Below are positions 1-13,506 of a DNA stretch of 64,000 nt, in pieces. A program made the position numbers and the translations under genes. Each line of letters begins with the position of its first letter. Within the stretch, counting starts at the first letter, position 1. Where the stretch lies: the NCBI GenBank assembly GCA_002943765.1, contig PQWQ01000004.1:558001-622000 (forward strand), written 5' to 3'. Source of the DNA: Psoroptes ovis. Its lineage: Eukaryota > Arthropoda > Arachnida > Sarcoptiformes > Psoroptidae. The notes under the pieces were generated by a model. The model had not been told where the DNA came from. It saw nothing but the letters and a program-made list of their open reading frames with translations, and searched no databases.

Positions 1-503
1 TAAAAATTGCAAATGGAATTAATCTTAAAAAGAAAAAATCGCATGAATCGTCATCATAATTATCATTATTTTAAATTATTGAATCAAATTTTGATAATTA
101 ACTGAAAATTACGCAGATAAGAGAAAAATGTTGAATAATCCATTTTTTCCGTTGTTCAGTGATATTTTATTTCTAAAAATATCAACCTTTGGTGTACGTT
201 TGATATTATCATTTTTTCTCTTTTTTTTTTTTTGTTCAACTACATCAAAATGTAACGGGTTAAGGGCATAGAAACTAGTGAAATAATAAAATATCAATCG
301 ATTTGATTACGCGAAAAAAAAAATTGATTGATTTATTGATATTATTATTATCTGTCAAATTTCATTTTTTTCATTTTTCGAAATATATTATTTGTAACAT
401 TATCAACAATTTCAAATGGCAAAGTAATTGAAAATTAAGCTGACATTAGCAATCGATATTTTAAATATCAGACGTAAAATTTATGAACAAATTGTTTATA
501 CCA

Positions 504-659
504 TTAACCCTTAGAACTCAAAGCATACACAGCGCAAGTGAGCCAGCAGCTCCACGATTTTTCACACAAATACAAAATGATCACTAAGGGGCGCCTATCG
601 AGTTGCTGCATTACATCTTATGGTGAGTGCTGCTCAACGCTCGAGTTTTGAAGGGTTAA
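504..659. mobile_element. piggyBac-type MITE (TTAA-flanked)
   Basis: A 156-bp stretch, GC-richer than its surroundings, is bounded by TTAA on both sides (504-507 and 656-659). Its termini are inverted: TTAACCCTTAGAACTCAAAG on the left, and on the right TTAACCCTTCAAAACTCGAG read on the other strand. A TTAA target site followed by CCCT at both ends is the hallmark of the piggyBac superfamily. There is no room for a transposase, so it would be a non-autonomous element. The match runs about 20 bp with one indel and a few mismatches, so it looks old. Confidence 0.6.
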
Positions 660-1298
660 AGAAAAAAAAATGATACAATTTTGATACAAATATATCAACA
701 ACCTGATGATTTTCATTATGAAAAATTGATTCAAATTTTTTTTTGACAGATTCAGCAAAAAAAACAATCAAGATTTAAATCAAATCATTTCATCGCAAAA
801 AAAAATGAAATTAAATGAATAAAATCATTAGAAAATCATTGAAAATTTCATGATTAATTTTTTTCTGTTTGCTTCAAATCAATTATCGACAAATTAGTGA
901 TAATGAGAATCATTTATTATTACATTTTTCATTTATTTATTCATTTTTCTTTGAAAATTTTTTTCCCTCTACCGAAATTTCAAAAACATTTAAATCCATT
1001 GCAGAATAATTGGACATATATTTTTTCACCCAATTTTATTCCATTTTTCCCGAAAAAAACCCCAAGATCAAAACCATGAAAAAAATGATATTAATAATTC
1101 AATGCAAATTACGGTAGAAAATGAAGAATTATACATGTCAAGAAGCATTCAAAACGTTATATTCAGTATGTGTGTGCGTGTGTGTGATGCAATAATGATG
1201 ATGATGATGATTATGATGATTAATATTAATTGATGATTGAATATTAATAACATGTAATGATTTGTGTATATATATATATATATTTCTATGTATATAAA

Positions 1299-1384
1299 TA
1301 TTACGTTGTCCGGAAAGTTTTTGCCGGTTATATCCGGTAGAAAATTATTGGAAAATCAGCAAGAACTTTTCGGACAACTTAATA
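1299..1384. mobile_element. mariner-like MITE, copy 1
   Basis: TA-flanked short hairpin. The left arm starts TTACGTTGTCCGGAAAG and the right arm ends CTTTTCGGACAACTTAA. It belongs to the 17-copy family described in the findings. Confidence 0.8.
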
Positions 1385-3819
1385 CATGTTAAAATCATTA
1401 TATGAATACATTCAAGCACACACACATTTATTTATGTTTATATATATGAATACAAGTAAACAAACAAAACAAAACCAAAGAACAAAAAACAAGTAAACAT
1501 ATTAAAACAAGCATAGATTACATGAAATTTATTATTTTCGAAAATAAAAAAAAACAAAGAAATGGATCAGAAAAAAATCCATTCACCAAAATAAAATGGA
1601 ATAAAATTAGAGTTAAACAGTAACTATTGATCAACTATTATTTGTATGTGTGTGCATATACAATATTAGCATACACATCGTATATATTCATTCATATGTG
1701 CAAATTAGTATTAAAATAAAAATTTAAATGAGAAAAACAAAAAAATGTGAAAGAATATTGAAATTCAAATTCTACGGTAAAATAATATGGGAGAATTTTG
1801 GGAATAAATTTCAATTCTTTTCGTATTCAAATTCAGTGAGCTTTTTCACTCGATCTCTGTGAGTATATCGTGCATATATTGTCCATGGTTGTTTTTTATG
1901 TCAAATTGTGTTAAAGCAAATTTGAAATTTAAACAAAATAAACGTAGCAAAGATGATCAAAATTAAAGGTTAATTTAATCTGCGCAACACCAATATAAAA
2001 ATGATAGTAATATCAAATAATCATGAATTTAAAAAAAAAACAATGACAATGATATCATTGTTTAAATGTTAATCGAAATTTTATTTTTCAATTTGAATTG
2101 ATTTTGTTTTTTTGTTTTTTGAAATATTGAAAACCATTTTAACATTTAAATGTTTTGATTTATTGCGCATTATTTAGAGATTTTCTCATATTTTCAAATT
2201 CAATTTCAAATATTTCATGAACTTTCACATTCACACATAAACACGAAAATAGATTCGAACAAAAAATAATTGATTAATTAAGCATTCAAATGAAATAATT
2301 GAATAATAATAATAATAATTAATAGAAATTGAATTTTCCTGAATTTTTTTCCCTCTGATTTAAAACAAAGAATTCATTATCATGAATGAATTCAACAATA
2401 AAATAAAATAAAATAAAAACAAAATAAAATTAGATCAGTTGGCCGCCATACATGAATGGATATGTATATATTTATGAATAAATAAATAAATATCCATTCA
2501 TCCATTCCAATATATTCATATGTGTGAATAAATATATGTTTGACATCCAACCGAGTTTCAATAATATCAGAATCAATATTGAAACATATATATATATATT
2601 TTCACTTGACTTTTATTATTGGTTAAATAAATGAATAAATGAATGAATGAATGAATAAAATGAAATAAATTAATAAATAAATACACAGGAATAAAGAATT
2701 ATTCATTTATTTATTTATTATTCGTTATTTTTATTTTTAAGCTTGTTCATTCATTCATAATGGATTCAAATTATTGTTTTTTCTTGTGTTATCATCATTA
2801 TTATTATTATTGATTAATAAATTGTATCGATTATTGATTCTATACAAATACTATTGCTAATAATATTATATTGGTCACAGGAAATTATTGGATAAATAAA
2901 TAAATAAATAAATAAACATGTTGAAATAATAATGTTTTAACATTATTATTATTATCATCGATATTAAAAACGATTAAAAACCTCAACATATAAATTTATA
3001 TTTATATAAATTGAAATCGATGATGATTTATAAAAATAAAAAAATATATTTCCAATATCAAAACCAATGCTCAAGACTGAAATAAATAAATCAAATACAG
3101 CACTGAAAGAAAATGGACCGAAAAACATCAGTCATACATTCATTGGATTCCAAGATTAATCCATTATTTGGTTTTTTTTCTCGTTTTTTTTTCGTTCAAA
3201 AATATGATAAATATTAGAAAATAAAAAAAAAAAAAAATCATGTATTTTCTCATTTCACATCACCATAAGTAATATTAATAATTTTTTTTTATTAATTTTG
3301 ATTTGAAAATTTTCATTTCATTCTTTGTATACAGATATAAACATTGAATCATTTGTTTCTACGATTATTATTAATAATCATAATAATAATGAAATATTGA
3401 AGAAAAAACAACTGATCATGTTTATCTAATATTTATCTTCACTAAGTGTGAAGCAAAAAAAAAAAAAAAAATGGAATGAAATGAAATGATTATCAAGGTT
3501 AAACATCATATTAAAAAAAATAGTAATAATAATCACAATCATAATCCATGGTTTATGTGTATGTGCACACACACAAACACAAACATGAACATATGAATAT
3601 TGTTTAAAATTGTGCGAAAAAAAAAATGTTTATTACAGCTCTGAATCTGATTTCATTGAAATAAATAAATCATTGATTATCAAAATAATAATTGACTAAA
3701 TCTGTGTGTGCAATCTGGATCGAAAATTTTCATTTTCATTATGTTCATTATTGATTATAAATACCGATCTGAAAATGTCAATGACAAAACATGATTCCGA
3801 CGACAATTATTCGTATACA

Positions 3820-3838
3820 TGTGTGTGTGTGTGTGTGT
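3820..3838. repeat. (TG)n microsatellite
   Basis: About nine uninterrupted TG units. Confidence 0.95.
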
Positions 3839-4766
3839 CTATGTAGATTTATATATATTTGTTTATTTGCAACATTTTATTACTTTTTGTTTCTTTTGAC
3901 AATTGAATTATTAATTTTGTATATTTTTGGCCATTTTGCGGTTTGAAAAAGTGTAAAAATTTCAGACAAATATTACTGACCATTTTTTTCATTGATAAAA
4001 TTCAAAAATTTCAAACATTTTCACTGCTTTCTACCATCAAACATAGTCAATCAAAATAAAACTTGAATTATACGACCAATAGTCGAAAAAAGAGAATCAA
4101 ATGTATCTAATTTCACCCATAATATATGAAACTAAATCAATCAATCTAATACATCATTTTGAATATAATATATATAATATTTATTGATAAAAACATTTAA
4201 AATAAAATAAAAAATTGAAATTAAAATATATATCTTAACAAACAATCGACTAAGACTTATATACTGATTGATTACATTCATGTTTGAAATATGTTGTGTG
4301 TACAATCATAGTTCATATTATATTAACCCATTTATCCAGTCATGGAATGCACACTATTGTATTTTGACTTGTTTCAAATTCAGTTGCATAAATATCTACT
4401 ACACACATTTTATACTTTATCTTGATCAGCTTTATGATTATTATTATTATTATTATCATAATCATAATAATCATAATCATTATCATTAATATTTACTAGT
4501 TTTTACTTTTGAAAATAATTTATTATTATACGAAAATATATATATATATGAATGCATCATTCGTTGGATTATCATTGTCTGTGAAGTGTTTTTTTTTCAT
4601 TTAATATTAATTTTATAATCATAATCATCATCATCATTTTTTTTCGAAACATTCTTTTGAATGAATTTCAGAGTTTTTTTTTCACTGTATCTCTCTCTCA
4701 TTTTATAACCCTTTTTTTCCTCTCTATGTTTTGTTTACTACAATATAATAATGCATCAATATTATT

Positions 4767-4850
4767 CATTAGGTTGTCCGTAAAGTTTTTACCGATTTTT
4801 ATGAGCAACTCTATTGATTAACTGGAATGAACTTTTCGAACAGCCTAATA
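4767..4850. mobile_element. mariner-like MITE, copy 2
   Basis: Left end TTAGGTTGTCCGTAAAG, right end CTTTTCGAACAGCCTAA followed by TA. The left TA has decayed to CA. The inner parts of the arms have also diverged, so this is one of the older copies. Confidence 0.75.
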
Positions 4851-5650
4851 CGATAGTCTTTATTTTGTAATCGTAATTGGTATGTCTAGGGTAATAAAAA
4901 AAAATGGGGATAAATTTCTAAACATTTGCATTCGTAGTTGCTTTGCACCAAATTTTATTTGAAAATGTTTATTTAGATGCTTGTAACAACAGATTGTTTA
5001 ATTGTGATATTCAAAGCGAAAAAATTGTCAACATTTTTGTTCATTTTCAAGTATTGTTTCTTAGACTTTTCTAAATTTGAAATTTTCAATAAAATTCAAA
5101 TTTAGTATATCAACGATGCACACAGGCAATATTTATGATCAATTGTTACATTTCTGCATGATAATTAATTGATTTCGGGCATAAACAGATATTTGTATTG
5201 TGAAAAATGATTAATTCATCACATCACATCATCTTCATTTACACAATCCATGTATTTAAATTGACATATAACCCTTTAAAAAAAAAAGAATTTTCGTATA
5301 TGAAAAATTAGAAATCGGAATTAATTGATAAGAATCTGCAATCGTTCTTTGCTTCTCGATATTCGAAACATGAAAACAATAAACACAGAAAAAGAACGAA
5401 ATAAACCATTGAATATACCTGAGAAAATAAACAAATGATTTATATTATTCAAATGATTCATTCATTCATGTGTGTGCTTTTATATTAATAAAATCATAGT
5501 TCTATGAGCTTTATTGAATTGTTTTTATTTTTATTTCAGTTCTTTTCTAATAAATAAACCTGTCAATATTTTTTTTTTTAATCTATTCATAGATAAATGA
5601 ATGTTTGAAAAGAAATGAAGAAAAATAGAGATGAATTAAATTTCAAGAAA

Positions 5651-5735
5651 TATTAGATTGTCCGATAAGTTCTTGCCGATTTTCCGATGATTTCCTACGA
5701 TATAATCGGCAGAAACTTTTCGGACAACCTAAATA
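5651..5735. mobile_element. mariner-like MITE, copy 3
   Basis: Left end TA TTAGATTGTCCGATAAG, right end CTTTTCGGACAACCTAA. The loop carries the CCTACGATATAATCGGC motif shared with copies 8 and 11. Confidence 0.8.
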
Positions 5736-6180
5736 TATTTAGAAATTCATCAATATTTGTATTGAAAAATATTCATTTCTTTACATGTTGTTTTGTCATT
5801 TGAAAATCATTTTTTTTTTTTTTTTTGAATTATTCGAGTGAATATATTTCAAAGACAAAACCAAAATAACGGGAAGAAAAAAAACATGAAAATAAAAAAT
5901 GAATCAATCATCATTATTATTGCACAATGTTGATGATCCATTGATGATCAATGATGAATTTTTTTCCCATTTTTTTCGGTTATATAAATAAATATGTTTT
6001 GAATATTCAAATTCCGTATGAATGATATATATTTGTAATATACATATATAAATGATGAATTATATTAGAACCAGCTACATTCGTATTTGAGGTTATTATT
6101 ATTATTAATATGATCTCTTTTTTTTTATTTCTCATAAATATTCAATGATAATCGTTTTGTTTTTTCTTAATTTTTCTTCA

Positions 6181-6197
6181 CTCTCTCTCTCTCTCTC
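6181..6197. repeat. (CT)n microsatellite
   Basis: About eight CT units in AT-rich DNA. Confidence 0.9.
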
Positions 6198-7721
6198 GGA
6201 ATACACATGGAATAAATGAATAAATAAATATGAATAAAACGATAGCAGCAGCAACAGCAACAACAACAACAAAAATAAGCACTGAAAAACAAATGGAAAT
6301 CATTCGTTCATTCATCATGGGAAATGTTTGTTTTAATAATTATGAATGGTTAATAATAATAATAATAATGTTGTTACAATTGATGATAATTTCAACATAT
6401 CATATGGATATATGTAATATATGAATAATTTTGAATATTTAAATATTTTTGATTGTTAATATATGGATTGCTATGGCATAAACACATGTGAACAAATATA
6501 AAATGGACAAACAATGTTGAAGAATAATCCATTTTTTTTTGTCCATAGAATTAATATTATGCTTCGGATTTACATTGAAATAATGTTTATGCAAAGAATA
6601 GAAATAAATAAAAATATATTTCAATAATTTGAAATAAAGATTTCTTAAGAATTCATGAAATTTTTGGCCATACTAATCTACAATGGATAATAATGAGTTT
6701 ATAATTAATAGAAAACAAAAATGATATTTCAACTGATCAACAATAATTCAAATTCAATGTACAATCATTCATATGCTCCATGAAAATTAAATGATGTTTG
6801 TACTTTGCATTATTTATGTGTCTGATGCTTTTATTTGATAATAATATAAATATTGTTTCATAAATTAATTTACATTCATTGAACATTCACAGATCCAGAC
6901 AGGTAGATTTTAGATGGTCAATATTGTTTGTTTGCAAATATTAATATAACCATGAAAAAATATATATTTTCAATATGATTTTATTTTTTAAAAATCTATT
7001 TATATGGAAAAATGAAATTATATTCATAAATAAATGAATTTTCTATCGACCATATGAATCATATGGTGATGTTTATCAAAATTCAATTTTGGTCTGGTAT
7101 TTTTCAATTTTTTCATTTTATTTGATTTTAATTCATTTTTTATTAATAGTCCTCTATCAGTCAACAAATTTATCAATTTTTTTGAATGATTGATAAGCTA
7201 ATCAATGAATGATTGATATTGTTTTTTTTTCGAATGAATTTCAATGTAATTTTGGATTTTCAAAAACACAGAAAATTTCTGTTTGAATTCAATGTCAATC
7301 ATCAAAATTTGTTCAAATTTGATTTAAATTTCATCAAGAAAATTTTAGACATTTTGATAGCCACATTTGTAGTATGGTTTCTTTTAAAAATACTTTCACT
7401 GGGAAAAAAAATGAGAAATTTTCGTTGATTTGTCCATTAACAATTAATAATAAATACTCAATACACATAGAATAGAGACTAAAATCATTTATTCATTCAT
7501 TCATTCATCATGTTATCATTTCAATTTTATGATTATTATTATTATTATTATTTCATTTTCTTGAAAAATTATTTTCATTGAAATATTTTCAGTTACAGAC
7601 CGAAGAAAAAAAAAACCGCTAAAATTTCCTGTAGTTTTTTTTATATTTTCTATCATTGAGAAAATATAAAAATATCTTTAAGCTTCAATGCTGTTTTCAT
7701 TATCAAAGCATCTGTTGTAAG

Positions 7722-7755
<34 letters not shown>

Positions 7756-10014
7756 AAACAATTCATAAACGAAACCAACAAACACACAAACACACTTAAA
7801 TATATTAATAATAGAGCGTAATAATGTGATAATAATATTATCAGTAATTTGAAATTATATTTTTTTTCAGAAAAAAAAATATAAAAATAAATAATAAAAT
7901 AATAATGGAAATATTCAATAGAAAGAAAATCATCATCATTAAACATATACACACACACATACACATATAGTCAATGAACAAAAACACACATATATATTCT
8001 CATTCATTCATGGTTATTTATCCATTTATTCTAATTAAATAATTGAATAAAATGACGTCTGAAGATGTTTATTTTTTCAGTTATTTTGTTGTTGTCTAAG
8101 TTTTTTATTTTTCTTACCCCTCTCTTACTCTCTCTCTATTTATCTATTTTAAGTTATTTTTATCTTAAATGCATAATTTATTTATACTTGTTCAATTCAA
8201 AAGTAGACCAAAAAACAATTTTATTATTATTATTACGTCTATACGTAAGCGATTGAAATTGAAAATGGCACAGACTAAACTCTAAAATTTAAATTTTCAA
8301 GAGAATCGAAAAAAAAATCAATCGTTGTTTTTTTTTTGCTTTGAATGAATGAAATATTACAATATAAATGATTATTATTTACAAAATTCATGTTAATTAG
8401 ATTTTTCGTATACGTATATTTTACATGCTTTTGTTTGATAATGAATATTCACCATTTATTTATTTTTTTGTTTCATTGTGAACAATTGGAAATTGACATT
8501 TCGAAAAAGAAAATAAAACAAAAAGAAAAGGGTGAAAATGGTGAAATGGTGAGGGTTTGGCAAGAACAAGAATAAACCTTTGATTCGATTGCAGCATTTC
8601 AATGTGAAAATCAGTTTTCTTAAAGGAAAATGAACAAAATTTTCAATGTTAAAGTTGAATATTATCGGAAATATATTTAATTATTAAGAAGAATTGAGAA
8701 ATTTCAATTTTTTACCGACTGTTTTTGATGAAATAAACCAAATTTTCCTAGTTCAATTATATACGCGTGCAAATGACAGCATTTATCAAATTTGGATTAA
8801 AATTTTTGGATTGCACTTTATTTTATTTTATTATTTTGTTTTTTGAAAATTTTTGTCTATTTTGAAAATACATTCATATTTGTAGGTGTGTGTGTGTGTG
8901 TGTGTTTGTGTGCGTGCGTGTGTAAAAATTCCAGCCAGAAAAAATTTTAGTCGGAAAATGAAAAAAAAAAATTCAATTCAATTCAAACAAAATTTTTTTT
9001 CGGATAAAAGTTCACAGAACGGAAATCAATTTCATCCATCAGATTACGACATACATCGATAATACATGTGCTTACTACATTACTTTTACTGGAAATTTTA
9101 AATTTTTTTGTGTGGTTTTTTTTCTTCATATTTATTTATTGTGGGTGTAAGAAATGTGAGGAATACAAGAAGCAAAGTATATAAATAATAATATTTGCTA
9201 AATGTTTCTGATATTTGTTAGGAATTTTTCACATAAAATACACTGGAATCAAATAATAATAATAATAATAATTTCAATCAAATAATCAATGATTATTTGA
9301 TCATTTCGAACAAAAAAAAATGAAATGAAATGAAATGTATTGAATTCAATTCTCGAAGCAAAGTGTCATTTTCATTTGAATAGAGTTCAATAAAAAAAAA
9401 CTTGGATTTTTTTTTCTTTGAAATAATTTGAAAAATAAGAATATATAATAATAATACGAATAATACGAATAAGAATAATCAAAATTTTTTTTCTTCATTT
9501 TCAAAAAAAAATAAATTTTCTTATATTGAAAATTCAATGGATAATTTTCAAACAATTTCTTTTGATGATTTTCATATCAAATTGAAATCAAATAAAAATT
9601 TTGATTTTATCCTAAGAAAGAAACCAATTTTATCCTGATTCAAATGAAATTGTCATTTATTTCATTTTATTTTTATTATTATTATTTTTTTTCAAAATTA
9701 TTTTCATATATTTGAAATATTTTTTTTTCATCTTCTTTCATTCTGTGATTTCATACTTAAGTAAATATTGATTAATTGAATGTCAATAATTTACATACGC
9801 TCACACACACATATATTTGTCGCATAACAAAATGGTTAAACGACAAATTATTAAATTATAAACCCGAACTTTGGGACTTTAAAACTTTATTGAACTTTAT
9901 GGGTTATAAATTAACAATTATGAATTATGAATTGTGTTTATTTTATCTAAAAAATATTTGCAAAAAGGAAAGTTAAATTAATACAATGCTTTTGAGGAAA
10001 AATGTTTATACTCA

Positions 10015-10240
10015 CGTCGTGGCCACTTGGTCATCGAAATTAACATCTGAACTTTGTCTTTGACTTTTTGAGAATGAGACCTAAGTGACGACGATCGTGG
10101 GTTTAAGTATGTTTGTTTGGTTAGTGTTTGAGAGTGATTTTTGTTGTCTGTGTTGATCATAGGCATGCAGGTGTCTTTTGTGTTGTGTACTTTATGTTGT
10201 TCTGTTGTTCGTGTCATGGGAAAGTTTTGCTTACTGTTAA
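10015..10240 (-). other. Possible orphan exon, minus strand
   Basis: This is a GC-richer island with an open minus-strand frame: an AG acceptor context (TTTTTAACAG) on its upstream side and a donor-like GTGAGT on its downstream side at 10014-10009. The frame would encode about 75 residues rich in Thr, Gln, Lys, Ser and Asn, ending in MTKWPRR. A stop lies in frame just upstream of the proposed acceptor, as expected if the open frame starts there. Entry phase 2 does not match the phase-1 end of the minus-strand exon at 33603, so at least one other exon would be needed to join them. It could also be a degraded transposon fragment. I do not recognise the peptide. Confidence 0.25.
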
Positions 10241-11043
10241 AAATTCTTTAGAATCAATTAAAGGATTAAATTGGAAAGATCGGAATGTTCAAAATTAAAT
10301 ATAAACAATTATTTTTCAGAAAGCTTTGTGTTTTGTGAAAGGTTCTAAGTTTTCTTAGGAAAATCTAGAAATCAATAAAAGCTTTGCCTAGAACCATAAT
10401 ACAAAAAATGACCATAATTATAAATTTTTTACGGTGGCTAATATAAGATAAAGATATTCATATTTCGATATATCGCGGTGGTCAATATGGGATTTAATTA
10501 TGTTTCTTAAAAGGTTTGTGTCTTTTGTGACCATCCGAAATTGCCTACGTGACATTTGCTTGTCATGGTTGATTTGATATTTTACTCGTCTCATCACATA
10601 TATTTGTGTATGAATTTAGGGCCAAAATTTCAGCGATTTTCTGTATATATATATGTGTGTGTGTCTTTTTTATAGTTTCATTGAAAGAAGAGCACATCAT
10701 CTTTCTTAAAGATTTTCAAACTTATGAAACGTTTAATTGAAAGAAAAATAAAAATAAAAAGTTGAAAAAACGAAAAATCATTCGGAAAATACCCAGAAAA
10801 ATAAACCACAGTTTATTTGATATTTGTATTTGAACTGACTGTGAAATGTTTTGAGATATGTGTGTGCGTTCAAATGTGTTGATACGATTGTATATTCATC
10901 GATTTATAATATAAGATATATACGAATAAATCAAATAGATCGGGAAAAAAATCAAATAAACTTCAAACCATTGGATATCTAAGGGAGAAAAATGAATGAA
11001 TAAATGAATGAATGAACATAATGTGTCATTCATTATAATAAAT

Positions 11044-11081
11044 ATGATTATTTCATATTCTCAAATATGAAATAATCATAG
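11044..11081. repeat. Perfect 17-bp hairpin, 4-nt loop
   Basis: Bases 11044-11060 are the exact reverse complement of 11065-11081, with the loop CTCA between them. It sits in no recognised gene or transposon. Confidence 0.85.
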
Positions 11082-12011
11082 TAATAATGATGATAATCAA
11101 CCATCTGCATATGAAATTATCATCATTTTAATCCCATACTTTGATATTTGTTGCTTCAATGTAAGATATCAGGCATTTATTCATATCTATCAAATATGTG
11201 TATTGTATGAAATGTACCCAGATCAATACTATTCAACAATACAATAAGAATTTGATATCGTTTCTATCTTGGAATAATTTTTTTCTACTTCATGAATAAA
11301 TAATAAACAAATGAATCGATGAAAATATATTCATAAATTGTAAATATATTTTTTGATTGATTGATCGATTGATCTTCTTCTCCAATTGTTTGCCTAAATA
11401 TCAATTAATTTGTGTAAATTTTCGTGGATTATTCTTGTTGAGCAATGGTCAGAAGAAAAATAGCTCCAAGTCGCTGCCTGGCGCTGCAGAAAAATAAGAC
11501 GAATGCAAAGAGTTAAGTGTATAATTTGAAAATTGTAAATTAATAATCCAAATTGAATTAAATTCAATTAAATTTATTTGAGAAAAAAATGAAATAAAAT
11601 AAAACAAATTAGTCAAAACAATGAATTCAAATTTTATTTGATCAATTTTGAATATCGATTCACAATCTATTCATTCAAAATTTTTATGTATTTGCTGAAA
11701 CAAAACAAAAACAAAACAAAACAAAACACTGACAAAATTTCATAGTCGAAAACAAAAACAATTCATTTGTCCAAAATTCCAATTTTCCAAGATTTTCATT
11801 CATTCATTCATCCATCCATTCACACATTCATTCATTCATACATACATGCATCCATTCATTCATTTCAAAAAAATATTTTATTATTATTATTATTTCAAAA
11901 CAATATTCAATGTTCAATTTAAAATATATATTCATCCATTTAAAACAAAAACAAAACAAACAAACAAACAAATTGAACAAGAAAATATAAAATTTCAATT
12001 CATTCTATTAT

Positions 12012-12096
12012 TATTGAGCTGTTCGATAAGTTTTTGCCAATTTTCCAATGATTCCTCAATGATATAATCGGCAAAAACTTTTCGGACAACTTAATA
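12012..12096. mobile_element. mariner-like MITE, copy 4
   Basis: Left end TA TTGAGCTGTTCGATAAG, right end CTTTTCGGACAACTTAA TA. The left terminus is more diverged than the right. Confidence 0.75.
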
Positions 12097-13506
12097 TTTT
12101 TAATTATTACTAAAATAATGAATAAAATAAAATAATGAATTTATAACGATGATGATGATGATGATGAATAAAATCAATTGTTTTTCAATTTTACTTTTTA
12201 TATTTTTTTTTTTAATTAATTTAATTATTTTTCTACTTTCTATCGATCATTATTATCATTGTTTTGCTGTTGTTTTGGTGATGCTTTGTTCATTCATTTA
12301 ATCATAATCAAAATAATAAATGTAATTGTTTTTGAATCAAAATTTTCATCAAGTCAATTCATACAGTCAATTCATTCATTGAAAACATTTTCTTGCTTTG
12401 AAAATTTCCAAAATTTTGAAAATTTTAAAATTTCAAAATTTTATTTTCTTCTGAATTTAGCTTTTGAGAGAACATTTTCCCAAAAAATTGAAAATATGCG
12501 CGAGAAAATTTTTCAGAAAAAAAAATTTCTGGGAAAAATTTTTGAATATTTATATTCTCAGTTCTTTTTCGGTTGTTATTATTATTATTATATCATCACA
12601 CACTATCAGTGTTTGTTTTCAATGTTTGTTTGTTTGTTTGTACCAGAGAGAAAGAAAAAAAAACAAAAAAAATTAGAATTGAATAATAAACCAGGTGTAA
12701 ATTTATTTTCAATTTTTTTTTCTTCTCTCTTTTCGCTGAAAATTTTCTCAAACAAAGAATATTGTTTTGAGAAAATTCAAAATAAAATAAAATAAAATAA
12801 AATAAAATGAAGAAAATTTCAATTTGTTTCAAAAATTTTATTTTATATTTCAAATTTTATTAAATACAAAATACACACACACATAGAAACACCAAGCAGA
12901 TATATGGTGTTGTTCAAAAATATCATACACACATATATCATGCATGAAACTACGTTGAAAAGATTTTGTTTTATCCAAAAAAATAAATGAAAAAATAAAG
13001 AAATTGAAAATTTCTTGACATTCAACATGCCCGAAAACAGAAAAACAAAAAAAAAACAGCAAACAAATTTAGTAAAACAGAATATGTCTTAATACACACA
13101 CACAGTTTGATTATGGATGACTATGAATGTGTTAAGTTGAAAAAATGGCAAAATAAATTTTTGTGTGTTCATATTTTTAAAATTTCAACTAAAACTTGTG
13201 GGTGTTTTTTTTTTCGTTCTATTTATTTGATGTTGGAAGCTTTTGGATGCATGTATGTGCGTGCAAACATTTACTATGAATTTTTATTTTAGTCTCTATT
13301 CCAACTACTCAATTCTATCCATCATTTCTTCTTAGTTCAATAATTCATATTTTCAATAATCTTAGATAATAATAATAATAATAACAATTTGTGACATTTT
13401 CATCATACCGAAATATCAAAAAAAAAAAAAATATAAAAATATTTTTATTATTCAAAAATTGAGCAATTTATGAATGAATATGAATGTATCGAATGTAAAT
13501 TCAATA

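Larger units (their letters stand above)
1..9977. other. Gene-poor AT-rich stretch
   Basis: I see no convincing exon here. The stretch is AT-rich with runs of A and T and repeats of TGAA, TAAA, ATT and TG. It holds a probable piggyBac-type MITE (504-659) and three mariner-like MITEs (1299, 4767, 5651), listed separately. Open frames such as 7653-7964 and 9346-9555 consist of Ile/Phe/Tyr/Lys/Asn runs expected from AT-rich DNA, so I do not call them genes. It may be intergenic, or the intron or 3' region of the minus-strand gene starting at 34833. Confidence 0.6.
10241..13506. other. Gene-poor AT-rich stretch
   Basis: I see no gene. It holds a 17-bp hairpin at 11044-11081, a possible half of a TTAA-type element at 11433-11517, and a mariner-like MITE at 12012-12096. 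The open frame at 12259-12795 is dominated by Phe/Lys/Ile runs made by TTT and AAA tracts, which I read as chance. Confidence 0.6.

Noticed and set aside
12259..12795. 178-codon open frame
   Set aside because: Composed of Phe, Lys, Ile and Asn runs from A and T tracts; three overlapping frames are also open, which is typical of AT-rich non-coding DNA.
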